From Nageia nagi (taxonomy: Eukaryota > Pinophyta): a stretch of DNA of 64,000 nt. The DNA lies in the NCBI GenBank assembly GCA_050084985.1, contig JBITNC010000001.1, forward strand, positions 2,852,001 to 2,916,000, written 5' to 3'. Positions within the stretch are counted from its first letter, which is position 1. Every line of letters starts with the position of its first letter. The notes beneath the pieces are model-generated. The model worked only from the letters and a program-made list of their open reading frames with translations, made no database searches and was not told the origin of the DNA. Made by a program: the position numbers and the translations under genes. Below, piece after piece: positions 11,000 through 23,029 of the stretch.

Positions 11000-11560
11000 A
11001 CGATGCGAAATAAGTCTATGTGAAAGTAGGAGCAGCTTTGAAACCGTGCAGATTCGGTACGAAAAGGTAGGACAAAATCTCGACTGTTTATTTATCGAGG
11101 CGCAAGTTCAATTTGTCTCTTACTCCGTCAATTTTTACCGACGTCAACGGCCCGGATTCTCTTAAGTTTGTGTCTACAGAGCAGGTGGAAACCATCAACG
11201 GTTCTCATACAGTCCATCTCATGGGAAGGGCCAGGCGCCGTAGGATCACGGAAAGCAATCGTCAGACTGCCAAATCACCAGATTTCTCGAATCATTACTG
11301 AACGTCATGTCAACTATTTTAAGCCACAAGTTTCTGCGCATTCGCAGCCACACGTTTCTGATCATTCACGTGGCACCCGGAAATCAAATACAGATATTGT
11401 CTGAGGTGGACCGTGGGCCCACGCACCTGAATCTGACCTTGTGGTATGAGAGTTGGGGCCATGTGACAGACGATGCCATATTCCAAGTTGGACGTGACTT
11501 GCCTCGTATGATTACATGGACTACGAAGGAAACTTATTTGGAAGTGTTCTTTTAAGGTAT
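11000..11560 (+). promoter_or_regulatory. G+C-richer island with promoter-like motifs
   Basis: This 0.55-kb stretch stands out from its AT-rich surroundings in C/G content and CpG number. It contains CACGTGGC (11367-11374, a G-box/ABRE core), the palindrome GTGGGCCCAC (11413-11422, TCP-type) and ACGGCCCGGATT near 11147. Such words cluster in plant promoters. Overlapping open frames in all directions show no known domain. A possible splice donor (aaggtatgc) follows at about 11555. The Gypsy element begins 200 bp downstream, so any gene once driven from here may have been displaced. Function is inference. Confidence 0.35.
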
Positions 11561-11764
11561 GCAAATATTTTTATTTATTTATGGGTTATTTGTTGTGAAT
11601 GTTATTGTGTTTTTTTTAACGCATACAAGTCAAAAAAAAATTTAATATGAATGCAAAATATTATGTTTTGTATAGTAATTTACTTTTAAAGTAAGAAAAA
11701 ACTTTTTCTTTTAAAAAGAATTCTTTATTTTTTTATTATATTTTCATTGAAATCTTTTGTAGGT

Positions 11765-12176
11765 TGTTAAGATTTTACATCTTAACATTTTAGTGTTAGT
11801 ACTAGTATATTAATTAAATTATCGATTTATATTGTAAATCGTAATATTGTAATTGTAAGGATGGGATTCGATTTTGCATTACTACTAGGGTTAAGATTAG
11901 TATATTATAACTAAGTAGAAGTCTGTAGAGAAATGCATCTTGAATACTATTTTTTACTTTTGAAGTTGTAAGGAGGTAGCCCCTTCGAAGTGGCTTCTGA
12001 TTCTGCTACTATTCAGTAAAATCCTATTCTTATCTATTTATTATTGCTATTTCATATTCTATTTATCAGCTTATGCTCTGTTATATTCACTAGATTAGTT
12101 ATCATTTTCCTATTTCAAATCGATATTCGTTATATTTCTGCAATATTTCCCTTTTCATATTTGTAGCATCGTAGCA
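11765..12176 (+). repeat. 5' LTR of Gypsy-E
   Basis: It starts TGTTAAGATTTTACATC and ends ATCGTAGCA, aligning along its whole length with 17360-17771. A degenerate TATA (tatattataac) lies where the 3' copy has tataaatag. Confidence 0.9.
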
Positions 12177-12178
12177 TC

Positions 12179-12190
12179 TAGTATAAGAGA
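12179..12190 (+). other. Decayed primer-binding site of Gypsy-E
   Basis: TAGTATAAGAGA matches 9 of 12 bases of the initiator tRNA-Met site TGGTATCAGAGC and lies directly after the LTR. Confidence 0.5.
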
Positions 12191-12875
12191 TTTTCTACAA
12201 CCATTATGTTGCAGGAAAAAAAAAACATCTTAGAGGTTTAAGCTAGAAAACGTATACCGAAGGTTTTAAAATATCCAAGAGGATCTATCATTTTTGGCTA
12301 AGCACACTTGTCGATAAAGTTGTGTGTGAAGTGAGGTGCAAAAAACTCTAAACCAATACCCAGGCCTCAGACAGAACCTTACACGGAATCAGACTCCACT
12401 TACTAAAAGGTATACAAAAGACTATCTAGGCTATAAATGAAAACTAGGTAAGAAGTTGTGTCGATCGTCTGTAAATTGTAGTGCACCAGCAAGTACCGTT
12501 GTAAAGTTACTTATTACAAAAGCCATCTCCATAGCCTCTTTCCTTACGAAAGTTGGATAGGAGGGGTGATTAGACAAGCCTACAGAGAAGATAATCCTTA
12601 CTGTAGAATCATTCTTTCACACAAAAAACCTTGATTCGAGAAGCAAAATGTATGACATGCAATTTTTTAGAGCCATCAAAAATAATAGTTCAGAGGTAGC
12701 AAAAATTTCAGAGCTAAATAACTAAAAATTTGTATCGTTTCAACAGTTCTTAACAAAGCAGATAAACCCATAGAGGTAAAAAAAATCATCAATGGGAGAC
12801 CTAGTCCATTATGATAATTTTTTTGAGTTGATCATTTTGATATATTACACCCATACATTTTTTCGGGCACTTTTT

Positions 12876-12946
12876 AAAAATAGCAGTTTCTAAAAATAGT
12901 AGTTTCCAGAAATAATAGCTTTGAAAATAGCAGTTTCCAGAAATGG
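12876..12946 (+). repeat. Short tandem repeats 'aatagcagtttccaga'
   Basis: About four imperfect units of 16-20 bp lie in the untranslated leader of Gypsy-E. Confidence 0.6.
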
Positions 12947-13204
12947 CACCTGAGATAAGATTCTAAACAGCAGCATAAGCTGATCTTACCATGATGACAT
13001 TTCAAACTATGATCTAACAAATAGTAGATACACTTACCAATACATTTAGAGTAGAAATTCGATAAATACAAACCCTTGACAGTAAATGTGACAGTGTCCA
13101 ACTAAGTCTTAGTCATACCAATCATGCATCCAGTTCACAGTAATCAAGATAATTAAGAAATCCATAGGAGTGTCATCATAACTTTTAGGGCCAACAAGGT
13201 GATT

Positions 13205-13890
13205 TCATTCTTCCTTGCACAACCAAATTAGATTTTCTCTAATTTGATGGAGATGATCCTACTAGCTAGATTTATAAGTTCGAACAATATTTCACATTGA
13301 ACTAAATTCTAGAAGATTTGAAGGTGCACATGGTAACTTTTCATTTGGATCGTGAGGCTCTCCAATGGCACCAGTGGTACTAAAAAATGCATCCTACTCC
13401 TTCATGGGATGAATTTACTTAATAATTATTAATCCATTTTGGTTCTAGTGACTATGAAGATTTCATAGGGGCATTGACCAAGTTACGTCAAACCACAATA
13501 GTCAAAGAATACCAAAATCAGTTTGAGAAATTGGCAAATCACACAGAGGGGTTGGATGATGCATTTTTTACAAGTTGTTTTATCAATGGATTAAAGGAAG
13601 AAATTAAACTAGAGGTCAAAATATTTAATCCCAAAACTATGATGGATGTTATTACTTTGGCGAAGCTTGCTGAAGATAAAGCCAATGCTCATCGATAAAA
13701 TGTAAGACCCCCATTCACAAAAACATATAACATTTTCCATTCCTCTAATAACACAAGTGTTCCACCACCAAATCGCACAATGCAAACTAAGAAGTTGATG
13801 TGGGAGAAAATGGAAGAGTGTCGAAAGAAGGGTTTGTGCTATAATTGTGATGAGAAATTTATTCATGGTCATCATTATACTTAATAAAAG
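13205..13890 (+). pseudogene. Gypsy-E gag
   Basis: This is the capsid/nucleocapsid precursor of a Ty3/Gypsy element. The frame reads KLDF, FDGDDP, YKFEQYF early, then LRQTTIVKEYQNQFEKLAN, FFTSCFINGLK and LAKLAEDKANAHR (open 13474-13698), a typical retrotransposon gag domain. It ends in a zinc knuckle near 13830 reading CYNCDEKFIHGHHY, where the last cysteine has become tyrosine. Stops interrupt the front part, for example at the former Trp/Ser sites around 13243-13270. Confidence 0.85.
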
Positions 13891-13980
13891 TTATATTTGC
13901 TTGATGTTGATGCTCCTAGTGAGGAGAAATATGAGAGTGCACCCGAAGAGGCTACAGAATAAATTCTAGATGAGGAGGCC

Positions 13981-16900
13981 CTAGTTATCTCTTACAGTGC
14001 ATTGGTAAGAATTACTACCCCTTAAACTATGAAGGTCAAAGGGTTTTTTAAAAAGCACCCTCTCATAATATTGTTGGATTCGATAAGTACTCATAATTTC
14101 ATTGATCCATGGGTGGCTAAGTTTGCCAACTGTTACATCCACTCTATAAATAATTTTGAAGTTATGATTGGTAATGGAAGAAAAATAGCATGTAAAGGCA
14201 CATGTCAAAATGTAAAACTGAGCATGGACAACTATACTTTGAAAAGCGACATGTACGCTTTACCACTTGGGGGATGTGATATAGTTTTGGGGGTATAATG
14301 GCTAAGGACTTTGGGCATCGTGTAGTGGAATTTTGCAGAGCTATGGATGACCTTCAAGATAGACAAACAAGAGCATACTCTCAGGTGATTACAGGGTGGA
14401 CCTGTGCAAATTGTGAGCTCACATCACATGGAAAAGATCCTACGAAAAACTAGAAAGGGGATGCTAGCATAATTATACTCTTTATCAATCATTGAATTTA
14501 AAGTCATAGATCCTAAGGATCTGTAGACCATCTTAAGTAAGCATGCAAGTACCTTTGAGGAACCAATGGGCTTACCATCCCAGTGATCACATGATCATGC
14601 TATCTAGTTGGTGCTAGAAAGTCACTGATCAAACATTCATCCTTATCGGTATCTTTGTTTACAAAAAAATGAAATTGAAAAATTGGTTAAAGAACTATTG
14701 GATGCAAGTAATTCGACCTAGCATAAGACCATATTCTTCTCTAATTATATTGGTCCTTAAGAAAGATGGTTCATGGTATATGTGTGGAGATTTTAGGGCC
14801 CTCAACAAAATTACCATCAAAAACAAATTTTTCATACCAATCATTGGTGAATTATTGAATGAACTACATGGGGCAAGATATTTTTCCAAGTTGGACCTAC
14901 GATCTAAGTATCACCAAATCTACCTCAAGGAGGAGGATATACCAAAAACTGCATTTTGCACCCATGAGGGCCATTATGAGTTCTTGGTCATGCCTTTTGG
15001 CCTCACAAATGCTCCATCCACATTCCAAAGTTTAATGAATCTGGTGTTTCATCCATTACTTAAGAAGTTTATTTTAGTTTTCTTTAATGATATCTTGATC
15101 TATAGTAAGACATGGCAAGAACATGTGGCACATGTTGATCAAACCTTACAAATTTTAAAGGAACACCAGCTATATGCAAAAAAAATTAAATTTTCATTCA
15201 GCAAGAGGAAAATTGACTACTTATGCCATATTATATCCGAAGAGGAAGTTAAGGTGGATCTATAAAAGATCACTGACATGTAGAACTAGTCTATTCCTAC
15301 ATCTTTGAAAAGTCTCTAAGGATTTTTGGATTTGATAGGCTATTATAAAAAATTTATGAAGGATTATAGTAAGATTGCAGCACCTCTAACCATGTTGTTG
15401 AAAAAGAATGCATTCCAATGGTCCCCTCAAGCTGAGGTAGCTTTCCTTAAGCTCAAGGAAGCGATGTGTACCACCCTAGTATTAGCAATGCTAGATTTTT
15501 CTAAAACTTTTATGATAGAAAGTGATGCTTGTGGAGTATTAATTGGGGCAATATTGATGCAAAAGGGGTGTCCCTTGGCATTCACTACTAGAGCACTCTT
15601 TGGTAAAAATTTGGGTAAATCCACTTATGAAAAAGAAATGCTTACCATCATTCATGCAGTTCAATGCTAGAGACCATATCTCATTGGTTTCCATTTCATC
15701 ATCTTCATGGATCATCATAGTTTTAAATTTTTCATTGATCAACATATTTCTACACCTAAGCAACAAAAATGGGTGACCAAACTACTAGGGTATGATTATA
15801 AGATAGTATACCATAAAGGTAAAAAGAATGTGGTTACTAATGCTCTGTCCAAAAAATTTGAAGATCAAGTAGCATTGTAAGCTCTTTCATCTCCTATTCC
15901 TCAATGGTTAGATAAATTTAAACAAGGGTGGGTAGAGGATAGCTCCACTCAATAATTATTAAAACAAATCACTCAAGACCCCATGAGTAAACCACACCAC
16001 ACATGGCATGATGGTATTTTGAGATTCAAAGGTCAAATTTTGTTACTATCTCCTTCAAAATGTAAATAAAAAATACTTGCCAAATTGCATTCCACACCTA
16101 CATCAGGATATGATAAATTTTTGAAAACTCATAAGTAGGTGGTATGATCATTCTATTGGATAGGTATGAAATTGGATATCAAGTAGTTTATGGTAACTTG
16201 TGATGTGTGTCAACGATAAAAGGGTGAGATAGTGGGTACTTTGGGACTCCTTCAACCTCTTCCCATATCTACTCATACATGGATTGATATCTCAATGGAT
16301 TTCATTGAAGGCCTTCCTAAATCTAATGGTAAATCATTTATTCTAGTGGTGGTTGATCGATTACCTAAATATGCTCATTTTGGTTCATTAGCTCGTTCCT
16401 AGAAGGTAATGGTAGTGGCAGAATTATTCCTGGATATAATTTTTAAACTACATGGTATGCTCAAGATGATTATCAATGATCATGATTCCACTTTTACAAG
16501 CCATTTTTGGTAAAAGCTTTTTAAGCTGCAAGGTACCCAACTAAACATGAGCTCAGCATATCACCTGTAAATTAATGGTTAGACTGAAATTATCAACAAA
16601 TATTTGGAAATATATTTACATTATTTTACTTTAACATAACCTATGCATTGGGTACAATGGCTTCCCTTACCTGAGTGGTGGTATAATACATCTTATCATT
16701 CTGCCAGCAAGATGACCCCCTATGAAGTAGTGTATGGTCAAGCTCCACCAATAGTCACCTCATATGTTGTAGGTACCAGTAAAGTTCATGCATTTGACTC
16801 AACTTTAGTTACTCAGGATGATATTCTTTATTTACTTAAGGATAACCTTCAGATAGCCCAACACCATATGAAATAATAAGTTGATCAGCAACGTATGGAA

Positions 16901-17340
16901 AGGGAGTTTTAGGTAGATGACATGGTCTTTCTAAGGCTACAACCTTATCATCAGAAATCATTAAAAATAAAAGGCCCTCAAAAATTGGCTCCAAATTTTT
17001 ATGGTCCCTACAAGGTGTTACAGTGCATTGGCCTAGCTGCATACAAACTGAAGCTTCCTACTTCTTCTAAGATTCACCCAGTGTTTCATGTATCTTATCT
17101 CAAGAAAGTGCTTGGATCAAAGGTTCAAGTTTAGACATAATTACCTGAGTTGGCAGAGGATGGATCAATGGTAGTTGTACTTGAGGCAATTTTGGATCAA
17201 CGTTCATAATAGCATTGTAATCACTCCATCATAGAAGTCCTTGTGTAGTGGCAAGGTATGGCACCAGAAGATGCAACATAGAAAATACTTCATTAGCTAC
17301 AGCAACAGTTTCCACACTTCAATATTTGAGGAAAAAGCTT
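13981..17340 (+). pseudogene. Gypsy-E pol: protease, RT, RNase H, integrase
   Basis: The protease (14029-14298) has DSISTHNFI where the aspartic protease signature needs D-S/T-G, so its active site is lost. RT (about 14640-15265) shows KKDGSW, YFSKLDLRSKYHQI and MPFGLTNAPSTFQ, but the catalytic YxDD block reads FFNDILIYS, with the first aspartate replaced by asparagine. RNase H (15326-15880) keeps ESDACGVLIGAIL and YEKEML. Integrase (15890-17134) keeps the three acidic positions, seen in [17 protein letters not shown] and QTEIINKYLE, and ends with GPYKVLQCIG and HPVFHVSYLKK. A chromodomain-like tail follows to about 17340. More than ten stops break it into open pieces. Confidence 0.88.
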
Positions 17341-17359
17341 CATACCAAGAGGAGTGACA

Positions 17360-17771
17360 TGTTAGGATCCCACATCCTAACATTTTAGTGTTACTATTAA
17401 TATTTTAATTAAATTATCGACCTATATTGTAAACTATAATATTGTGATTGTAAGGGTGGGACCCAATTTTGCATTACTATTAAAGTTAGGGTTAGTATGT
17501 TATAAATAGGTAGAAGTGTGTGGAGAAATGCATCTTGAACATTATTTTTCACTTTTGGATTTGTAAGGAGGTAACCCCCTCGAAGAAGCTTGTGATTCTA
17601 TTACTATTTAGTAAAATCCTATCCTTATCTACTTATTGTTGCTATTTTGTGTTCTATTTATCAGTGCATGCTCTATTATTTCTATTAGATTAGTTGTTAT
17701 TTTCCTATTTCAAATCAATATTGATTACATTTTTGCAATATTTTTCTTTTCATATTTGTATCATCGTAACA
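17360..17771 (+). repeat. 3' LTR of Gypsy-E
   Basis: It starts TGTTAGGATCCC after the purine-rich aagaggagtgaca and ends ATCGTAACA. A TATA-like tataaatag is at 17511-17519. Confidence 0.9.
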
Positions 17772-18094
17772 TAGACTTAAGACATATTAATATAATTTAA
17801 AATTATTCTATGAATCACATACATCAAGCTTCAATAATGGATTTGAATTCATTATAAACCTCCTCGCTCTCATACTCTCTTGAGTTGTAACTTCCTTGGC
17901 TTTCATGGTCTTAATAGATATCTTTCATAGAATTAAGTGTGACCTTTGATACCTTAAAATATTTTGAGAGGTTTAAAGTTATTAATGATGTGGATTCAAG
18001 AATAGATAAATATTTAATAGTTTGTAAAATTTTCAATAGGTTTTGAGGCACTTTGATGGGTTCTTATATTTTTATTGTTGGCATTTAATATCTA
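17772..18094. other. Spacer between Gypsy-E and Copia-D
   Basis: AT-rich DNA in which I see no gene or repeat. Confidence 0.5.
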
Positions 18095-18500
18095 TGAAGT
18101 GTTCTCCTTTCATTAATCTAAAAAATGAAATCATTACATACATAGGTTTTGGACAAGCCCAAAAATAAATTATGCTAAATATAAACTCAAGTTGCATGAT
18201 CATAACTTGTTACAATCTAATACAAAAGCAAACTAAAGCAAGCTAAATCTATCCTATCATACTAGGAGACAATTAGGGAAAACATCAGCCCAAAATAGTA
18301 ATGATAATGCTAAAAATGAGGATAAAAATATCAATCCTACACATGCTATATTAATATTTCCATGCATTATTTATAGGCATAGTGCGCTTGGGGTTGGGTG
18401 CGATGCACCTGGGTATGGGTGTGGCATGCCTATGAATAGAGAGTGGTAAATCTCAAAAAACTCATACTTGTACCTCATGCAGTGAGCCAAGTTTCTAGAA
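18095..18500 (-). repeat. 3' LTR of Copia-D
   Basis: It aligns with 22602-23029 and is bordered on its inner side by the purine tract AGAGGGAGAA (minus strand). Both LTRs contain variants of 'ggtgcacctaggcatgg', partly repeated in tandem. Confidence 0.85.
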
Positions 18501-21500
18501 TTCTCCCTCTTAATGCTAAAGGGACTTACTAATAGGTTTCTCAACTTCAAAAATTGAGTTTTAAAAACTCCTTTGGTGAAGATATCTGCAACATTTTCTA
18601 GGGTGTTGTAATATTTGAGTTTGATGATGTCTTTCTCCACCATATCTCGGATGAAGTGATCCTTCATGTCAAAATATTTGGATCTATTATGATGGACTAA
18701 ATTAAGTGTTAATTTGATGACACTTTGGTTATCATAAAACAAATAGTAGGATCACTTTTTTTATCATTGAGTTCCTTTAGAACTTTTTGTAACCACAACG
18801 TTTGGGCACTAGCACTTGTGATTGCAATATACTTTGCTTCAATAGATGAAAGAGCAACAATGGATTGCTTCTTTGAACTCCATGAGATGGGTCCATAACC
18901 AAGGCTAAAATAATGTCTAGATGTAGATTTTATATTATCCAATTTACTCCCCCAATCAAAATCACTATAGCCATAAAGTTTTACCTCATCAAGCTTGTAG
19001 TGGTGTATGCTAAAGCCTAATGTACCTTTAACATATCTCAAAATTCTCTTGCTTGCCTTCATGTGTTATTTAGTAGAATCACTCATGTACCTAGAAACAA
19101 GTGAAACAACATAAGCAATATTTGGCCTAGTTTTGGTGACAAACATCAAGCTCTCAACTAGGCTTCTAAACAAGGTTACATCAACCTTGGTTGTTCCATG
19201 ATCTTTACATAATAGCTTGTTATGAGCTATTGGAGTGGGAAGTGGTTAGAATTCATCCAAACTAAACTTCTTTAACATATCATGAGCATATTTGGATTGA
19301 CAAATGAAAATATCACCTTCGCTTTGAGTTACCTTCATACCAAGGAAATAGTGCATTAGTCCAAGATCTTTCATCTCAAATTATTGCATCATAGAGACCT
19401 TGAATTCATCATTTAATTTTTCACAATTTCCCATATAGGTTATATCATCAACATATAAGCACACAAGTAGGATATTTTGATCTTTCCTTATGATGTAGAG
19501 AGTGGGCTCACTTTTGCTCTTTGTGAAACCATGTAGATGGAAGTAACCATCAATCCTTGCATACCAAGCTCTTGAACCTTTTTGCACATAGACATATTCT
19601 TTCAAATAGCCATTAAGGAATGTACTTTTGCAACCATATTATTCACTAACCAACCTTTGTGGGTAGCCAAGGAAAGAACTAATTGGATTGTCTCTTGTCT
19701 TGCTACCAAAATAAATGTCTCTTCATAATTGATGCCATAGCGTTGGATGAAGCCCTTTTATACAAGTCTTGCTTTGTATCTCTCAATTCTTTCATTAGCA
19801 TTATATTTGGTCTTATAGATCCATTTACATCCAAAATGATTATTGCCTTTTGGAAGCTCCATAAGTTCCCAAGTATCATTCTTATTGATGGAATAAATCT
19901 CTTCCTCCATAGCCTATATCCATAAATCATTAGTGCAAGCTTAATCATAGTTAGATGGTTCAATCTATATACTAGTTACTAAAGCATAGTTAACTACATT
20001 ACCTTTGGGTTCATCATTATCTTCATCATCATACATATTCAAATTTTCAAATATTTTTATAACTTGATCAAGTTCACTTGCTTAGCTCCTTATGAATCTC
20101 CTTGAGAAATTTTGATCCAACATTTGGTTGGATGGGTATGCTTGAAGTGTTCTTTTACCTTGTTGTGCTTATTCTACCTTGGAAAGTGAAGACTTTTTGT
20201 TGTTTATTTAATCCAAATATTGTAGTTTAGAGAAGCTATTTTTAATGGATTCATCTTCATTAATGAGTTTTTAATGATCCCATTCTTCCCTTTCATCAAA
20301 AATCATATCTTTAGGTACAATAACCTTATAAGTTTTTGAATTATATAATCTATATACCTTGATTTGCTCACAATAATCAAGAAAAATACATGCTTGACTC
20401 TTAGAGTCTAACTTTCTCCTATTTTCATCAAGAATGTGAGCATAAGTAAGATTACAAAAAATTGTAAAATGCTTAATAGTAGGTTTTTTTCTCATACCAT
20501 GCCTCATAAAGTGTGATGTCATCCAAGCTTGAAGTTGGACTTCTATTTAAGATGTATATTATTGTTCTTACTGCATCAACCCAATACATATTTCTCAAAT
20601 TTTTACTTTGTAGCATGCTTCTTTCCATCTCCACTATGGTTTGGTTCTTCCTCTTTGATACACCAATTTATTGTGTAGTATAGGCACTTATGATTTGTCT
20701 CTTTATTTCATAATCCTTGTAAAACTTGAACAATTCATTAGAATATAACTCTCCTCCTCTATTATTCCTTAAAAAATTCACAACATATTCACTTTGTTTT
20801 TCCATATGAGTTTTAAAATCTTTAAAATAATCAAAATCTTAATCCTTGAAAGTAAGCAAATAAATACAATGCATCCTTATGTGATTGTCTATGAAAGTAA
20901 GCAAGTAGGAGTTCTTACTAATACTTTGTGTTTGCATGGGACCACAAATATTATAATGCACCAATTGGAGGGATAGGAAGCTCTCTAAGCTTGGCCTCTT
21001 ATTTCATCCATGAGTCCTTTTCCAAAGTACATCCTTCACACATTGTCTTCTCTTCTTCAATATTGTACTACTCATGAATTATTTGTTGGGATATCAATAA
21101 TTTTATACTTAGGTATATTAGATGGCCATATCTCATATGCCAAAGCTAACTCTTGTTCTCCATAGCTACATTTGCTAGTTGGGCATAATATCCTCTGAAT
21201 TTGAGTGGAAATAATTTATTCTTGGTCATTTGGAATGTAGTGACTAGTCTATGATCATTGTTATTATAATAGATCACACACTTTCCATCTTCAAAAATAG
21301 GCTTATAGTTCTTCTCCATAAATTATCCCACACTTAGCAAATTGTGTTTGAGATTGGGAGTATAAGTAGATGTTATTTACCTTCTTGGTTCCTTCTTTGG
21401 TGTTGACCTCCATGATTCCCATGCCTTCCATTAATAATGTATTGTCATCTCCAACTTTTATCTTGGATTTAAAAGAGTTATCCATTGAAGAAATCAACTC

Positions 21501-21620
21501 TTCTTTTCCTTCATGTGATTAGAAGTAGCAGTATCAAGAATCCAAGTTTCATTGAAATTTTGATTTATCTTCCTATAAAACAAAATAAATTGTATATCAC
21601 ATCATCTTCTCCATAATTGG
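18501..21620 (-). pseudogene. Copia-D pol: protease, integrase, RT, RNase H
   Basis: Reading from 21620 downward: a protease-to-integrase linker (open 21303-21497); an integrase zinc domain with LWHMRYGHL and CEGC; the integrase end (20271-20522) with KPTIKHFTIF and KVIVPKDMIFDE; the RT front with NDTWELMELPKG and CKWIYKTKYN near 19880-19800; the RT centre (19381-19605) with an intact YVDD in VCLYVDDI; and RNase H (18709-19062, continuing below 18742) with RILRYVKGT, SSKKQSIVALSS, DNQSVIKL and ADIFTKG. At least eight breaks separate these pieces. The glutamine of SSKKQS is still present here, unlike in Copia-A, A2 and B. Confidence 0.88.
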
Positions 21621-21639
21621 TCGCACTTGCTCCTTCTTG

Positions 21640-22482
21640 GATGGCCTTAGCTCTACACTCCCATTCATAGTGCCCAAATTTATTATAGTAGTAACATTAT
21701 TTGTTTTGCTTGTCTCCCTCTCCATTCAAGCAATCTCTACCTCTTCCATGGTAAGCTCCTCTCCTTCCTCTTACTCTTCCTCTTGAATATTGTTGGCCTC
21801 TTCTTTGTAAAGAGAAGCTTTAGCATCCTCTATTGCAAAATACTTCTCATCATCCATTGCAACTAATGATTGTGTATATTCTTAAAGCCTCTCTTCATGG
21901 GCATCAAAGAATGAGCTAATCATAAGTGAGAGTAGATAGATATTTGGCCTCCTCAATTATGATTGCTACAAGGTTCTCCTTATGGAGAAGTGTTCTCAAC
22001 ACTTTCTTCACTATATCAGCATTCAAAACTTCTTCTCCAAGGGTTTTCACCTTGTCCACACATGCTTTGACTCTCACACAATAATCTCCTACCATCTCAT
22101 TAGCTTATATATTGAGATTTTTAAAATATCTTTTGAGGGTTTACAACTTCACTTGCTTCACTTCTGTGGTACCTTGATAACTCTCTTTGAGTGCTCTCCA
22201 TGCATCTTGGGCTGAAGTGCATGAAGCAATTCGGGGGAATATGCTCTTATCCAAGGCAACTTGTAGATGATAGAGTGAAAAAGAGTTATTCTTCTAAGTC
22301 TCCTTCTTAGCAATTTTATCATTAGTCAGAAGAGTACTACAATCTACCAGATCATTGTATCCTTCTTCAACTACATACCATATCCCCTTTGCTACAAGTA
22401 ATATCTTCATCTTGATATGTCAATACTCATAATCCTCTCCATGGAAGTCTAAAATTAGTAGAGTATTATTATTTGTAGTCAT
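21640..22482 (-). pseudogene. Copia-D gag
   Basis: A start at 22482 gives MTTNNNTLL and DFHGEDYEY, then stops interrupt the usual UBN2-type gag region, which still shows ALDKSIFPRI, AQDAWRALKESYQGT, NEMVGDYCVRV and KVLRTLLHKE. The zinc knuckle near 21685 reads CYYYNKFGHYEWEC, where the second cysteine of the CCHC pattern has become tyrosine. No protein is made. Confidence 0.8.
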
Positions 22483-22585
22483 ATTACTCAAACATAGTAA
22501 AAAAAACTAGAACATAGTCTATTGAAAGAATAAAATAAATTCTTACAATTGCACCCACTAACTCTAACCCAATAGATCTTCTTAA

Positions 22586-22598
22586 GTATTTGATACCA
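22586..22598 (-). other. Primer-binding site of Copia-D
   Basis: On the minus strand the sequence just inside the 5' LTR reads TGGTATCAAATAC. Its first eight bases match the initiator tRNA-Met site. Confidence 0.55.
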
Positions 22599-22601
22599 CA
22601 A

Positions 22602-23029
22602 TGAGAAGTATTCTACTTTCATTAATATAAAAAATGAAATCATTACATATATAGATTTTAGACAAAACCAAAAATAGACTATGTTACTATCATAACTTGT
22701 TATAATCCAATGCAAAAGAAAACTAAAACATGCTAAATCTATCCTATCATACTAGGATACAACTGGCCAAAACATCAACCCAAAATAGTAACAATAATGC
22801 TAAAAATGAGGATAAAAATGTAAGTCCTATTTATGTTATCTTAAGATCTTTAGACTCTTTTTATAGGTGCAGTGTACCTAGTATTTAGGATGCTAGGCAC
22901 AATGCGCTTGGGGCATAGTGTGCTAGGTGTGGTGCACCTAGGTCTAGGCATGGCTTGTCTATGAACATAGAGCAGTAAATCTTAGAACACTCAAACTTGG
23001 ACCTTGTGCAGTGAGCCAAGTTTCCAACA
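22602..23029 (-). repeat. 5' LTR of Copia-D
   Basis: On the minus strand it begins TGTTGGAAACTTGGCTC and ends ATACTTCTCA. A TATA-like box (cctataaaaagag) is at 22855-22867. It is 22 bp longer than its partner because of extra copies of a 'gtgctaggtg'-like word. Confidence 0.85.

Larger units (their letters stand above)
11765..17771 (+). mobile_element. Gypsy-E: full-length but defective Ty3/Gypsy retrotransposon
   Basis: Two 412-bp LTRs bound a 6.0-kb element with gag, protease, RT, RNase H and integrase in the Ty3/Gypsy order. Flanks taggt and tagac are a decayed 5-bp target duplication at best. The integrase C-terminal tail, with VLVxW, PEDAT and LQQQFPHF, resembles chromovirus-type tails. 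Many stops and shifts show that it is long dead. Confidence 0.9.
18095..23029 (-). mobile_element. Copia-D: full-length but defective Ty1/Copia retrotransposon
   Basis: LTRs of 406 and 428 bp frame a 4.9-kb element on the minus strand with gag, protease, integrase, RT and RNase H in the Copia order. Flanks atcta and atata fit a 5-bp target duplication with one change. The coding sequence is in many pieces. It belongs to a different lineage from Copia-A/B; its RNase H is closer to the remnant at 48928-49819. Confidence 0.9.

Noticed and set aside
11113-11564. Protein gene in the G+C-rich island
   Set aside because: Several frames on both strands are open at similar length, none has a recognisable domain, and the motifs fit a promoter better.
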